A DNA stretch of 64,000 nucleotides from Aptenodytes patagonicus (Eukaryota; Chordata; Aves; Sphenisciformes; Spheniscidae), in assembly GCF_965638725.1 (NCBI RefSeq), contig NW_027472014.1, positions 577,001 through 641,000 of the forward strand, written 5' to 3'. This document shows positions 26,939-38,546 of the stretch, in pieces. The stretch's first letter is position 1; every line of letters starts with the position of its first letter. The position numbers and the translations under genes were made by a program. The notes under the pieces are model-generated. The model was not told the origin of the DNA. It did no database searches and was given only the letters and a program-made list of their open reading frames with translations.

Positions 26939-29086
26939 ATGAGCCAGGACGGTGTGGGACGGGTGCCTGTGGCGTGCAGCCGCCCCTCGCCCTGCCGGGG
27001 CCTGGTGCAGAAGAACGAGCACAAGCGGCAGCTGGAGAGGCTGCGGGCTGAGCTGGAGGCTGAGCGACTCCGCTCCCAAGAGCTGTGCCGCCGCTTCGCT
27101 GCTGAAACTCGGGAGTTGAAGGAGGCAGCAGAGCGGGAGCGGCGGCTCCTGGCTAAACGGCTACACTCCAAATGGGAGCAGCAGCAGGCACGGGAGCTCC
27201 AGCGGCTGCGGGAGCTGAACCAGCGGCAGCGGGCAGTGGAGATCCGCCAGCTGCTGCGCTCAAAGGAGGCTGAGCTGTGCGAGGTGCAGGGGGTGCTGCA
27301 GCGGCAGCGCGACGACACCATCCGTCAGGCACGGGACCTGCAGCAGCAGCTGGCCAAGGAGCTGGTGAGAGGAGCCTGGAGCAGCAGCGAGGCCCGCGGT
27401 AAGCTCCAGGACGTCCTCAGCAAGCTGCGCTGGGAGACCAGTGGCGAGCAGGCTGCTCGCATCCTTGTCCTCCAAGACAAACTGCTGCTGCAGAGGAGAC
27501 TCTTCCTAAAGTACATCTTGGAGCAGTTGGAGGGTGAGCAGCCTGCTTCCTGCAAGGAAGCCAGGGCCAAGGCTACGGCCTGGCACCGCCTGCAGACCCT
27601 CCAGGGCACCGGGACCATCGGGCCCTGCTCTTCAGAGAGCCTCATGGCATCTTCCTCCCACAATGGAGAAGGGCAGCCAAAAACCTGCGAGAGCTTAGAA
27701 GCTCATCTCCAGGAGGAAGGGAACAGCGTGGAGGTTTTGCTCGAGGCTGTGGGGCAAGCCTTGGCGCCGCACTGCTTGGACTCCCTGCCGCAGGAAAGGA
27801 CCAGCAGCAGGCGGTCTGTGGCAGAGGTGGGTGTTCAGACTCTAGGGCAGCAGGAGGACTGGCTGCCTGGTAGCAGTCACAGCAGGCTGCTGGAGCAGAA
27901 CGCCCACCTCCAGAGTGCCCTGAAGTACCTCGAGAGGCAATGCAGTGTCCTTCAAGAGGAGAACTGTCTTCTGAGGAAGGCAAGCTCTCCTGAAGTGTGG
28001 GAGAGGCTCAAGCAGAAGACTGCTAAGCTGGGTCTCATTAGCAAGCAGCTGCAAGAAAGAGCCAGGCAACTGCAGACCGTCGATTGCCTGAGCAACACTC
28101 GAGTGCCACTGCCCACCCAAAGCTCCACTGAGGAACTGCGTATGACATCGCTTCCTCAGCAGAAGGCTGGAGAAATGGGAGAGCCTGCCGGAGCTTTGCT
28201 GGCACAGGACGAGCAGGATGACTTCTCACAGAGGGCAGCTGAGGAGCTTCAGGCCCAAGTGGCTGCACATGAAGAGGGCTCCTATTGTGTGAGCGCCCAC
28301 TGCCGAACTTGTGAGGAGTTACAGGCGCAGCTTACGGAGATGACAAACGAAAACACCCGACTGGCTGAGGAAAACGCTCGCCTCCGTGGACAGATGGGTT
28401 TGACAGAAAGGGCGACTAAGGCATGTGGCAGAGGAGCAAGATTCTGCCATCCGAACAAACGCCTGTCTTCAAACCCAGCTGGAAGAGGCAGAGCGCAAAA
28501 CGAAAGCCATGAGAGAAATGGCACGAGTCAACAGCCGGAGAAGGAACATGAGGAGACAAAGTTAGCGCTCCAGAGGAAAGATGAGGGAGTTGAGTGTTTG
28601 CAGGGGGCTCGGACAGAAGTACGCAGGGAACACGAAGAAACCCTGCAACTGTTTCGAGCCCAGGTGACTGAACTGAATGATGGGTTTCGGAAGCTAACTG
28701 AACGACGCCAGCAGCTCTTTCAGGAACTTGAACGGCTGGAAAGAGAAAGATCCAACCGTATCATTTCCAGGCCGCACCAGGCTATGCTGGGAGCAGACAA
28801 GGAGCCCATCCTCCTGGAGGCTATGAGACAGCAACCGGCAGAGCTTCGAGCATTCATAGCTCGATACAGCTATGATCCTTTCGACGGTCCCAATGAGCAG
28901 CCTGAACTAGAGCTTCCTCTCATTGCTGGGCAATACGTTTACATCTTTGGAGACGTGGATGAAGACGGTTGGTATGTGGGAGAGCTGACCGACGGCACAA
29001 GAGGATTCGTCCCCTCTAATCTTGTTGAAGAAGTTTCAGGTGACGACCTGATGACACCAGAGTCTCCAGAGACAAGTGATTGGTAG
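26939..29086 (+). CDS. RIM-binding-protein-like coiled-coil/SH3 protein, copy 2
   Basis: 715 codons, intact. Relative to copy 1 it carries A23V, E73K, V128I, K254E, R320Q and D330Y, all in the coiled-coil half; the SH3 domain (~637-700) is unchanged. At least one synonymous change was seen (CCC to CCT near 26968). The start ATG, 3' UTR ATTAAA and inverted 3' arm are conserved. Gene architecture and caveats are as for the copy at 2250. It is the only host gene in unit 2 without a visible lesion, since FBXO24 and the OR are both broken. Confidence 0.85.
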   Translation: MSQDGVGRVPVACSRPSPCRGLVQKNEHKRQLERLRAELEAERLRSQELCRRFAAETRELKEAAERERRLLAKRLHSKWEQQQARELQRLRELNQRQRAVEIRQLLRSKEAELCEVQGVLQRQRDDTIRQARDLQQQLAKELVRGAWSSSEARGKLQDVLSKLRWETSGEQAARILVLQDKLLLQRRLFLKYILEQLEGEQPASCKEARAKATAWHRLQTLQGTGTIGPCSSESLMASSSHNGEGQPKTCESLEAHLQEEGNSVEVLLEAVGQALAPHCLDSLPQERTSSRRSVAEVGVQTLGQQEDWLPGSSHSRLLEQNAHLQSALKYLERQCSVLQEENCLLRKASSPEVWERLKQKTAKLGLISKQLQERARQLQTVDCLSNTRVPLPTQSSTEELRMTSLPQQKAGEMGEPAGALLAQDEQDDFSQRAAEELQAQVAAHEEGSYCVSAHCRTCEELQAQLTEMTNENTRLAEENARLRGQMGLTERATKACGRGARFCHPNKRLSSNPAGRGRAQNESHERNGTSQQPEKEHEETKLALQRKDEGVECLQGARTEVRREHEETLQLFRAQVTELNDGFRKLTERRQQLFQELERLERERSNRIISRPHQAMLGADKEPILLEAMRQQPAELRAFIARYSYDPFDGPNEQPELELPLIAGQYVYIFGDVDEDGWYVGELTDGTRGFVPSNLVEEVSGDDLMTPESPETSDW

Positions 29087-29127
29087 CGGGACACAGATGA
29101 TGTCTGTCCTGTCTTCTGCTATCTTCT

Positions 29128-29219
29128 TATTAAATATTTTCTTAACTACCTCTCTGTGTCATCTCACTCTCTATCCTGGGTGTATGTGAACTGAAAGGAC
29201 TATGTGCCAGCTACTGGGG
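29128..29219 (+). repeat. Inverted-repeat arm and 3' UTR, unit 2
   Basis: Copy of 4439-4530 with one change (CTATCCTGGG for CTACCCTGGG); reverse-complement partner at 25616-25708. Confidence 0.85.
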
Positions 29220-31468
29220 GGCTGGCGTGGGTGGAGTGGCTGCCAGCTATTGGAGCGAACCAGGGGGGTGTACGCACCCCTGGCTTGTGGTGCCAGCCAC
29301 TGGAGTGGGTCCCAGTGCGCCTGGTGAATGGGGGGTCTCAGTGCAGCTACTGGAGCGGGTGGGGGTCTCAGCCACCAGGCACTGGGGCGGGAACGGTGTG
29401 TGTCCCGAAAACCACTTACGGGGGGGGACCGGCATGAGTGAGGCAAGTGAGAGGCTCTGTAAGTGTCTGTATCTTCCCCAAACCTGGTGTGCACGGGGCG
29501 TGCGTGTGCATTCACCAGCAAACTTCAAGCTGGACCAGCTGGTGACTAGGGGGGCCTCGGGTCCCGGCTGGGGTATCAGGCAGGCAGAGGGTCCGTGCTG
29601 GCACCTGGGGAGATGGGCGGGTGTGGGGTGCCCGCAGGACAAATGCGTGAGTGCTGCCTGTTTGCAGGCAGCACCAAGATGGACCAGCCAGCGAGTAGGG
29701 GACCGTGGGGTGGGTCAGAGGAATGAGATCTGGGCAGGGGTACCAGGGGGACAGAGGGGCCGTGCCAGTATGCGAGGGATCCATGACCATGCGTGTGCTT
29801 GTGAACACAGAGAGTGTCGTGTGTGTGCCTGCACTGGTGACCTCCTGTCTCTGCCAGCCCAAGAGGAGGAGGGGACGTGGCTGGCTGTGTGTTTCAGGTG
29901 AGTCCTAAGGAGTGGCTTGGAGCGGTGGCCAGTCTTGACATCCCTTAAGACGTGGGTCTGTGGGTTGCATGGGGGGAGATGGATCCCACTTCATGCCGAG
30001 GGCTTCCAGCTGGGGATGAGATGCCTGCATTGCTTCGGCTGAATCCCTGCCTGGCACAGGCTCCAACCAACAGCTCTCTGTCACTGCTTGTGTGTCCTTT
30101 TTGTTATGGGTCAAGAATACCAGTGTCCAGAGGGAAACATTTACACCTCTCGTAGACATCCATGCTCCAGTAGGACAAACCATGCTTTTGGAATCGGCCT
30201 CGCTCCACTGTGCCTCTGAGAGCCTGCCCGGAGCTGCCAAACATCTCAGATCGTCTCCCTTCTCTTATGTGGACTGAGGAGATGTTGCACGGCAGAAGCC
30301 GGCACCTCTTCAGACCCCCTGACGCTGCCCTGAGTGCCCGGCTGCCTCTGCCCTGGCCTCTCTCAGCCAGACCCTCGCTGTCTATTTGCTTGTTTCTCCA
30401 CTTGTCTGTGTTATTGTTATTTCATTCTTGCTGTCAGGCTCCCTAGGGATGGGAATTTCAGCTACAGAGTCACACACTGATCTTGTTGGTCAATTCATGC
30501 GGGTGTGTGCATGGGAACAAGTGTCCCAGCTTTCCTCTCACCTGTGGGGCTGGTTTTCCCTTAATCAGATGCTATCGTTAGGACACTTGGCTATCTCCTT
30601 GGGGTGTCCTCCCAAGCTGTGAGCTGCCCTTCAGGATACAGACCTGTCCCATAGCTCCTTTGTGTTATCCGAAAGCCCCACAGAGAAACGCAAAGACTCT
30701 ACGACTGCGGAAATGCTGTTGGGTTGGTGAAATGAGCCATGTGTGTCCTTGGCTAGAAGTGGGGTGCTGAGACCTTGAGAAAGGGTGAGACATTTAGCGG
30801 TCTGCACTGGAGCCCCCTGCTCTCAGCAGTGTCTGGTTGTTTCTCAGGGTAACACGAGAGTGTGATCACCCTCCAGCTCATGAATAACAAGCCCATGGCA
30901 GCTCAGAACAAGTCAGAGGGACAGACATTCTGCACTAAGCCACAGGCAATCCTCTTGCCTCACAGGACTCGCTCTGTTCTCCTCGAGTGCAGCAGAAATG
31001 CTGAGGGCTTCTGACATCCAAGAACAATCCCCAGGGGAGTTAGGGGGAGCTGCAAGAAGCCCCAAGCCTCTCAATCTGCCTTCTGGCATCTCAGATCCTC
31101 AGCACTGGGAGTGCCGATGCTGACAGGCCCTTCTGCGTTAGGACCGGTTTCACCTGACAAAGTCAAACACCAGGACTGGCCCCTGCCCCCTCTGTTCCCA
31201 TGAACCCACTGCTGCAGAGCAGGGCTGACTCCTCGGCAGCCAGCGGGCAGAGGCCCTGCTCCTCACAGCACATTCAGCCAGCACCCACCAGAGCTCCAGC
31301 CACGGAGCTGAGGAAGGTTTCCTGGAAAAGGAATGAGGGGCGGGGGGGGCGGGGGGTGTAGCAGGGTGAAGGTCTAGGAGAAAGGCTTTGATTTTCCTCA
31401 GAGAAGTCTCCCCTAACTCTTCATTGACTGTTCCTCTGAGAACAGGACCCCGTGCCCAGAAAGAGCAG
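29220..31468. other. Gene-poor spacer, unit 2
   Basis: Copy of 4531-6770 with scattered substitutions and a 9-base insertion in a G-rich run near 31343. No gene recognised. Confidence 0.5.
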
Positions 31469-32401
31469 ATGTCCAACAGCAGCTCCATCACCCAGGTCCT
31501 CCTCCTGGCCTTCACTGGCAAGAGCTGCAGCTCTTGCACTTCTGTCTCTTCCGGGGCACCTTCCTGGCTGCCCTCCTGGGAAACGGCCTCATCATCACCG
31601 CTATAGCCTGTGACCACCGCCTCCACACCCCCCATGTACTTCTTCCTCCTCAACCTCTCCCTCCTTGACCTGGGCTCCATCTCCAACACTCTCCCCAAAG
31701 CCATGGCCAATTCCCTCTGGGACACCAGGGCCATCTCCTACGCAGGATGTGCTGCCCAGGTCTTTCTGTTTGCCGCCTTGGTTGGAGCAGAGTATTGTCT
31801 TCTGACTGTCATGGCCTACGACTGCTATGTGGCCATCTGCAAACCCCTGCACGATGGGACGCTGGTGGGCGGCAGAGCTTGTGCCCACACGGCAGCAGCT
31901 GCCTGGGGCAGTGGGTTTCTCAATGCTCTCTTGCACACTGCCAATACATTTTCCATACCCATCTGCAAGGGCAATGCTGTACATCAGTTCTTCTGTGAAA
32001 TCCCCCAGGTCCTCAAGCTCTCCTGCTCAGACTCAGACCACCTCAGGGAAGCTGGGCTTCTTGTGGTTAGTGTCTGTCTAGCTTTGGGGTGTTTTGTTTT
32101 CATTGTGGTGTCCTACGTGCAGATCTTCAGGGCTGTGCTGAGGATCCCCTCTGAACAGGGATGACACAAAGCCTTTTCCATGTGCCTCCCTCACCTGGCC
32201 GTGGTCCCCCTGGTTGTCAGCACCGGCATGTTCACCTACCTGAAGCCCCCCTCCATCTCCTCCCCATCCCTGGATCTGGTGGTGGCTGGTCTGTACTTGG
32301 TGGTTCCTCCAGCAAACCCCCTCATCTACAGCATGAGGAACCAGGAGCTCGAAGATGCACTGAAGAAGCTGATTCAATCACTTGTCTTTCAGCAGCAATA
32401 A
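31469..32401 (+). pseudogene. Olfactory receptor pseudogene, OR14-like, unit 2
   Basis: Carries the same lesions as unit 1: early frameshift, extra C near 31634, TGA at 32162-32164, DCY in place of DRY. One residue difference was noticed (FIVASY to FIVVSY). The shared lesions show that the gene was inactivated before the duplication. Confidence 0.9.
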
Positions 32402-32589
32402 GCTGCCCCTGTCTCTTCACAAGTGATTTCCAATGTATCTGGGGAACCTCCTGTGCTTTGGGCATTTTATCTGCCCCGCCAGCGAGGAGGCTGGGGTGCA
32501 CAGAAAGCAGGGAGGGGACACAGTTGGGACAGCTGACCCCAGCTGACCAAAGGGATATTCCACACCACATGACGTCATGCTCAGCAATA

Positions 32590-33104
32590 AAACTGGGGGG
32601 GGAGGTTGGCAGGGGGGGCCACTGGCCGGGCATCGGTCAGTTGGTGGTGAGCAATGGTTTTCATTTGCATCACTTGTCTTTCCTGGGTTTTACTTCTCCC
32701 TCTTTGTTATTTTCCTTTTCATTACAGGTTTCATTATTATTATTGTTATTGTTATTATTATTGTTGTTATTATTATTGTTATTATAGTTCATTTCAATTA
32801 TTAAACTTTTTATCTCATGAGTTTTCTCACTCTTACTCTTCCGATTCTCTCCCCCCATCCCGCTGGGGGGAGTGAGCGAGCGGCCGTGTGGTGCTCGGTT
32901 ACCGGCTGGGGTTAAAGCACAACAGTCCTTTCTCCACCCCCTGTTCCATGCCGTTCAGGTCAGGCTCAGGTCCCACACTATCCAATGCATCCCCATGAAC
33001 CACCACTCCCCTTCCCATCCTTTGCTATAACACACAGGTACCATTCCCTCCGTCTATGGACCACCCCTGTAAAATGTCGATAAAATCTCCACAAAATGCC
33101 CAGT
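32590..33104 (-). mobile_element. Avian LTR-like repeat with microsatellite, unit 2
   Basis: Copy of 7890-8400. The TTATTATTG tract (32728-32800) is rearranged relative to unit 1 (TTATTGTTATTGTTATTATTATTG), as expected for a fast-mutating microsatellite. Confidence 0.5.
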
Positions 33105-33223
33105 GAGGCCCTTGGGCCCGTGACTTTGGGTTCCGTCTGTTATGGTGGTCGCTCGGGACAGGACGGGTGGTGTGTTGCGTGGAGTTACTGGGCACCAAAG
33201 CCAGCCCAGATGGGAACCAAGAG

Positions 33224-33399
33224 GTTCCCCTCCTTTCCAGGGTCCAAAGCGTCATTTGCAGCATCTAGCCCATCCTTTCAGTGCCCAAAGCCCCGGTTTT
33301 GGGGCCCAAATCCTCATTGTTCGGGTCCCAACCTGTCTTTTATGACCCACAGCCATTTCTAGGGCCCACAGTCTCACTTTGAGGGTCTAAACCCTCAAG
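33224..33399. repeat. Degenerate GGGCCCAAA repeat, unit 2
   Basis: Copy of 8520-8695 with a TTTT to GTTT difference near 33295. Confidence 0.6.
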
Positions 33400-33403
33400 G
33401 CGG

Positions 33404-33842
33404 AGCTGTCGCCTGGCAACCTCCGCCCAGAAGTCTATGGGGAGGCCGTGGACCCAGGACAGCCAATCGCATTTGAGGAGGCGGGGGCAAGGCACGTGCT
33501 TGAATGTAAGCAGACAGCCAATCAGATGAAACATCACCCCAGGGGAGGGCGGGCACTGGTGGGGGAGGAGTGACCCCTCGGGCAGCCAATAAGAGAGAGC
33601 ATCACCTCAGGGGAGGGTGGGCACTGGTGGGGGAGGAGTGACCCCTCGGGCAGCCAATAAGAGAGAGCATCACCTCAGGGGAGGGTGGGCCTGAAGCCGG
33701 GGCAGAGTGACAGCCCAGGTGGCCAACCAGATGTCATCACCTCAGGTGAGGGGCGGGCACCGCAGCGCAGCAGCCTGACCACCTGGGGGCCAATCAGAGG
33801 CAGCATCACCGCAGGGCAGGAGACGGACAGCCCTCCTGACCT
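33404..33842 (+). promoter_or_regulatory. CCAAT-box tandem-repeat promoter, unit 2 (one extra repeat)
   Basis: As 8700-9070 but with an additional ~68-bp unit: the segment GGGCACTGGTGGGGGAGGAG through GCAGCCAATAAGAGAGAGC occurs twice in a row (about 33550-33680). This gives one more CCAAT core than unit 1. Confidence 0.55.
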
Positions 33843-35534
33843 ATGCCAGCAAAGACCGAGGTGAGAAGAAGGCGGGCTCTGCTGGCAGCCAGGCCGAGTT
33901 TCAACATGGGGCACGTGGGGCCTGCCCCGAGGCCGAGCAGCCCCCGGCCCAGGCTCGGGGCCCCTCTTCCCCCCTTCCACCCCTCCCCCCTCTCTCCCCT
34001 CCGCCCCCCCCCAGCCACCCCTGTGTACTGGAACCCCCTGTCTTCATGGGAGCCACCGGCTCCCAGAGAGTCAGTATCCCGTGGCTGTGCCACTAGGCGG
34101 CAGCCATGGGCCACGGGGCTTCTCGCCGCCATCGCTGCCAGCATCCAGCTGACGGTGGTGAGGACATGACGGTGAGGCCGCCGGGATGGCGGTGGGGTGG
34201 ATGAGGAGGGGTGGGGGTGGTGCTTGCCGTGGGGCTGCCCGCCATCCCCTCACCCACATCCCCTCCCCGCAGCCCAACCCCACATCAGCCTGAAGGGTGG
34301 TGAGGAGGGGAAGGACATGGCTGCCATCCAGCGTCTCCCCCCTGAGATGGTGAGTTGAGTAGGGGTGGATGGCGGGGCTGGGGTCTCCCCCTGAAAGCAG
34401 GGGGGGTCCCAGGGTTGATGCTCTCGCCCCCTCTCTCCCCACAGCTACTGCACATCGTCTCCTTCCTGACGCTGCCCGACCTGCTGAGACTGGGCCAGAC
34501 CTGCCGCTGCCTCCACGAGGTGTGCGGCAGCGAGGCCGCCTGGCACGGCCACCTGGCACCACCGCTGCACCCCTCTCCCTCCCTGCTCCCGCCAGCGCCT
34601 GGCCCTGCAAGAGGGCCGCCATCCTCAACTGCGAGTCTGCCCTTGCCAATGGCGGGAGAGGGTGGCACTTTGTCCCCCAGCTGGTGACAATGTCCCTGCT
34701 TTCCCCCCTCCAGACACCAAGGGGCTGTACCTCCAGAGCCTGGGCCGCTGCCGGCAGCGAGCGCTGATGGCCTCCATCCTGTCTCCCCCCTCCCATGACT
34801 ATCACAAGCTGGTGCCTGCCCAGCAGCACCTCTTCCTCCTGGATTATGGCGGGACCACCTTCTTCCTCCGTGACTCCAGCCGCCGCGCCTGCCACTGCCA
34901 GGCCCTCTCCTGCGGCGTCAAGGATGTACGCCGACCCTTTCCCCCATGGCACTGCCACGCGGGGTGACCATCCCCTCCTCCCCACAGGTGACAGCGGATG
35001 CCCGTGGGGAGCCCGCCCCCGTCTACGCGCTGAGGGGGCAGGAGCAGTGTGACACCCTGGAGGTGTACAACCCCGCCGACACCCAGCCCGTCTTCCGCAT
35101 CAGCTTCCCCCCTCCATCCGCTTCCGGTAGGTGGTCGTCACCGGGACGGAGACGACGTGGACCCTTCTGCTGCTCACGGGTTGGGGGACACACTGAGGGG
35201 ATGGGGGGGGGCACCTTGGGTTGAGGAGGAAACTGGGGGGGGGAGGGGACACCCCAAATTCAGCCCCCTGACCCCCCATCTTTTAACAAGGGGGGGGCAG
35301 GTGTACAACCTGTGGCTGGGCGTGGCCCACTTGGCCCCACACCCCATTGGCCTCCGCCAGCCCATCCGCACCATGGTCACTGGCTACGGCGCCGGCGCCT
35401 TCCTCACGGTACGTCCCCCCCCAAATCCCCTAAATTCACCCCCAAAACCCACCCCCTCATGTGACCCGCGATCTCCCGCAGAGATGGGGGATGTCTTCCT
35501 GCAGGTGTGAACCTCGGGGTGCCCTGCCCACCCT
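33843..35534 (+). pseudogene. FBXO24: FBXO24 5' exons (F-box part), unit 2
   Basis: Copy of 9071-10762: exon-like blocks 34273-34349, 34445-~34638 (F-box), 34714-34925, 34988-35126, 35301-35408 and 35482 onward. The same frame problem in the F-box exon and the TGA before the provirus junction are present. The last full donor reads CTCACGGTACGT, versus CTCACAGTACGT in unit 1. The matching 3' exons lie beyond provirus A at 49980-50232. Confidence 0.8.
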
Positions 35535-36858
35535 TGTCGGAGTTTCCCCTTGTTCAGCCATTCCTCCACAATTCCCCCTTCTTGTTTTTGAGCAACCCAT
35601 ATCGTAGAAATAGACTTGTTAATCATTCTTTGCATACATTGTAATAAGCAAGGAACACACAGTAATATGCATAAAAATATAATCAGACACAGTCCCATAA
35701 TCTTTATTAAGCTAACTAGCCAGCCACTAAAACCTAACTTGTCAAACATTTTGGTTAACCAATCCCACGGATCCTCTGTTTTTAATTTCTGGACTCTTCT
35801 TTTAACATTTGAACACTACGGTGAATTGACTCGGAGTGATCCGATAAGTTCATACAACACATACCTTCTATCTCTTCACACCCATGACCCTGTGCCAAGA
35901 GTAAAAAATCTATGGCTGCTCTATTTTGCAGGGTAGCATGCCGTATTGAATCTGCATCCATTAGTAGCCCTGTAAGGGCCTCAGAGGTTGCGTTTGATTG
36001 CTTTGCCAGCCAACATCCTAGTTTGTTTAGAATGACCAAACTTTTTGCTGCGGCTACACCTGGGGCCAAGATTGAAGCTGCAGCTATCGCACTTGGATTC
36101 CACAGATTTACCTTGTCGTCACACTGTGAATCATAGGCGTGCTCCCCTCGCCTGGTGCGCGTCTTGTGGGGGGCCCTCCTATGATCTAAAATAGAGGATA
36201 TATTTGGCGTGAATAAAGTTAGTCTCCCCAACGAGCATGGCCCTCCGGTAATGTGCGATGGAATGCCAGGCCAGGCCCGGTCTCCGCATATTAAGAAAAC
36301 TCCTCTGGGTAGCCCGATAGGCACATTGGACGACTTAGATGTATTGTTGCTTGTCTGGTTACACCATAGTGATTCATTTTTATAGATTTCCAGGGTAGCG
36401 TTAACTGACCAGGCCCGGGAAATATTGGCCCCTGAATAATTGAAATACAAACACCAATCCATTTTTATGGACCCTAACAGCTCGAGTTCCTGGGGTTCTA
36501 TTGGCAAGTGATTAAGATGTGGCAGGCATCCATCCCAATTGTCAGTGGCGCGTTGTCCCCCCCCGCAGGCCTCCTTGAAAGGACTAGTCAGGCCCAAGTC
36601 CCAATTATCTAAAGGAAGCCCCACTAGGCAGGTAGAAAAGGGGTTGCCGGGAGAAGATAAGGATAGACAGACGGAATCTTGTCCAGTTTGATTGGCCAGG
36701 GTTACCCATACATTCTCTTTTGGTTGTGGAGGCATGCAAATGCTTTCCACGGAGTTCAAGACTTGCAAAATCAGTCCGACACAGATTATTCCTATTCCAG
36801 TTACCTCTTTTGTTTCCAGGCAAAGCGCCTTTGACACTGTTCCTTTACAAAATCCCAT
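35384..36858 (-). pseudogene. env: Provirus A envelope, frameshifted, unit 2
   Basis: The first 358 codons (36858-35782) match unit 1 env, then a one-base deletion in the CTCCTTCTTTT run near 35797 changes frame just after the CX6CC region. The membrane-anchor part, the LTR remnant and the antisense FBXO24 extension continue in the other frame (35749-35384). SU and the TM ectodomain could still be made, but without an anchor. Confidence 0.88.
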
Positions 36859-37178
36859 TGCCCTTCAGGGACTAGGTTTTTCTTCTTATATTTCATGTTA
36901 CATACAGTAATTAGTTTAGCATTTTCATTAACTAGGCCAATCCATGCATATTTACTTTTAGCAAAGGCAAGCGTGTTAACTATTTCGTGTCTAGTGGTTA
37001 TTAATATTCTATATAACGCTATTTCTTTTAGATAGTAGGTTTCATACCACTTTTGTGCGCGTGTGCACTGTGCCCACCACTTCTTATCACAATGGTAGCA
37101 CTGACACAATACCCACGGCACACACCATAAGCACTTTAAGCAATTTATCTTATCCTTCACCGCTGTCTTTGGAAACAC
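36801..37178 (-). CDS. Small Cys-rich frame, provirus A, unit 2
   Basis: 125 codons, intact, one residue different from unit 1 (LIIVC to LITVC). It keeps the CLKCLWC..CQCYHC cluster and the QC..R..WK ending, while both neighbouring genes carry private lesions. Confidence 0.5.
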   Translation of the reverse strand: MFPKTAVKDKINCLKCLWCVPWVLCQCYHCDKKWWAQCTRAQKWYETYYLKEIALYRILITTRHEIVNTLAFAKSKYAWIGLVNENAKLITVCNMKYKKKNLVPEGQWDFVKEQCQRRFAWKQKR

Positions 37179-37388
37179 AGTGGTAAAAGATAAACCGCTC
37201 AGAGTTAAGTTTTGTAGTTACGAGTCCTCTGATTCCTGTTGTCCTGATGATAATGCAGGCTTCACAGATCTGCTGGGCACCCAGACCGGTCCATTACCTG
37301 TGGAAACACACATATATCCTCTTCCACTAAAGATTACAGGTAGAGGGCCCAGCCATTGGCCTGTGGCAGGATCCCGGTAGATCACTTT

Positions 37389-38277
37389 TCAGTTCGGAAT
37401 TACAGTCTGTTGATTAAATTTAAGATTTTGATGGTGAATAACAATTGGTGGCTCTTCTCCGTCACCCATCAAACAGAGATAATTTAAAGTAAAAAGGACC
37501 TTATTAAGCCTCATCTGGGGGTCCTGTTCGTCCCCCTTCTGTTTTTGCAGGTAGTCTTTAAGCACTTGATGTGCACGTTCCACAAGACCCTGTCCTTCTG
37601 GAGAGTGCGGGATACCAGTGGTATGTTTAATGTTCCATGTCCTTAAAAAGGACCCCAACTTAGCACTGATATATGCAGGACCGTTATCCGTTTTAATATG
37701 TTCCGGTACTCCCAGAGCTGCGAAACAGGCAAGGAGGTGTTTGCACACATGTTGAGCTTTCTCCCCCGGCAGTGCCGTGGCCCACATCGCCTTGGAGAAG
37801 GTATCTACTGTGACGTGCACATATTTCAAACGTCCAAACTCAGCAATGTGAGTCACATCCATCTGCCAGAGCTCCAAAGCCTTAAGGCCCCGCGGGTTTA
37901 CTCCTAGTCCTACTCCTGGCCCATGATTGCCGCACTTGGGACAGGCATGAACAATGGAACGAGCTTCACTGTCAGACAATCCATATTGCCTTCGCAGACT
38001 TTTTGCATTCTGATGGAATATTTCATGGGCTTGTCTGGCTTGAAGAAACCGGTCCACCGGTGGTACATGACTCACGGGACTAACAAGGTTGTCAGCTGTT
38101 TGGTTACCTTGGCCCAGACCCAAATCCCACTGATGGCTGCGTATGTGCAGGACTGCACACAGAGCAGTTCTCTGTGACACAACTGACCGTAACCTGATAA
38201 ATAACTTTCCTAAGTGAGGATTGCTAGCTTCCCTGATTAACGCGTCTTGAATCCTTGGCACCAGCCCGACAACATAT
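37389..38277 (-). pseudogene. pol: Provirus A pol, 3' part, unit 2 (premature stop)
   Basis: Same as 12447-13506, but a single base change (TTA to TGA on the minus strand) stops the frame at 37389, removing the C-terminal ~57 residues that contain the integrase DNA-binding part. The HHCC and DDE residues upstream are unchanged. Confidence 0.9.
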
Positions 38278-38546
38278 TGTGGGGGTGAAAAGCGGCACGG
38301 ACTCCGGCAGACACGGCAACCAAAGACCTTTATTGCTCTTTGTTAGCATCTTTTATAGCAAGCAGAAGTGTACACGCGCTACCTGCAGCTTGCAGATAGG
38401 TTACAGCCTTGTGTTCACGCGCATCTATGCTCTAGCAGATTGGCCCGTTCTTCCTGATCATGCGAAATGCCTTCATGGTCTTTATCTTGTTTTTCTCCTT
38501 CCAGCTGCACATTCCTTTCTCCGTTGTTTTCTGCTTAAGTGCCTTG

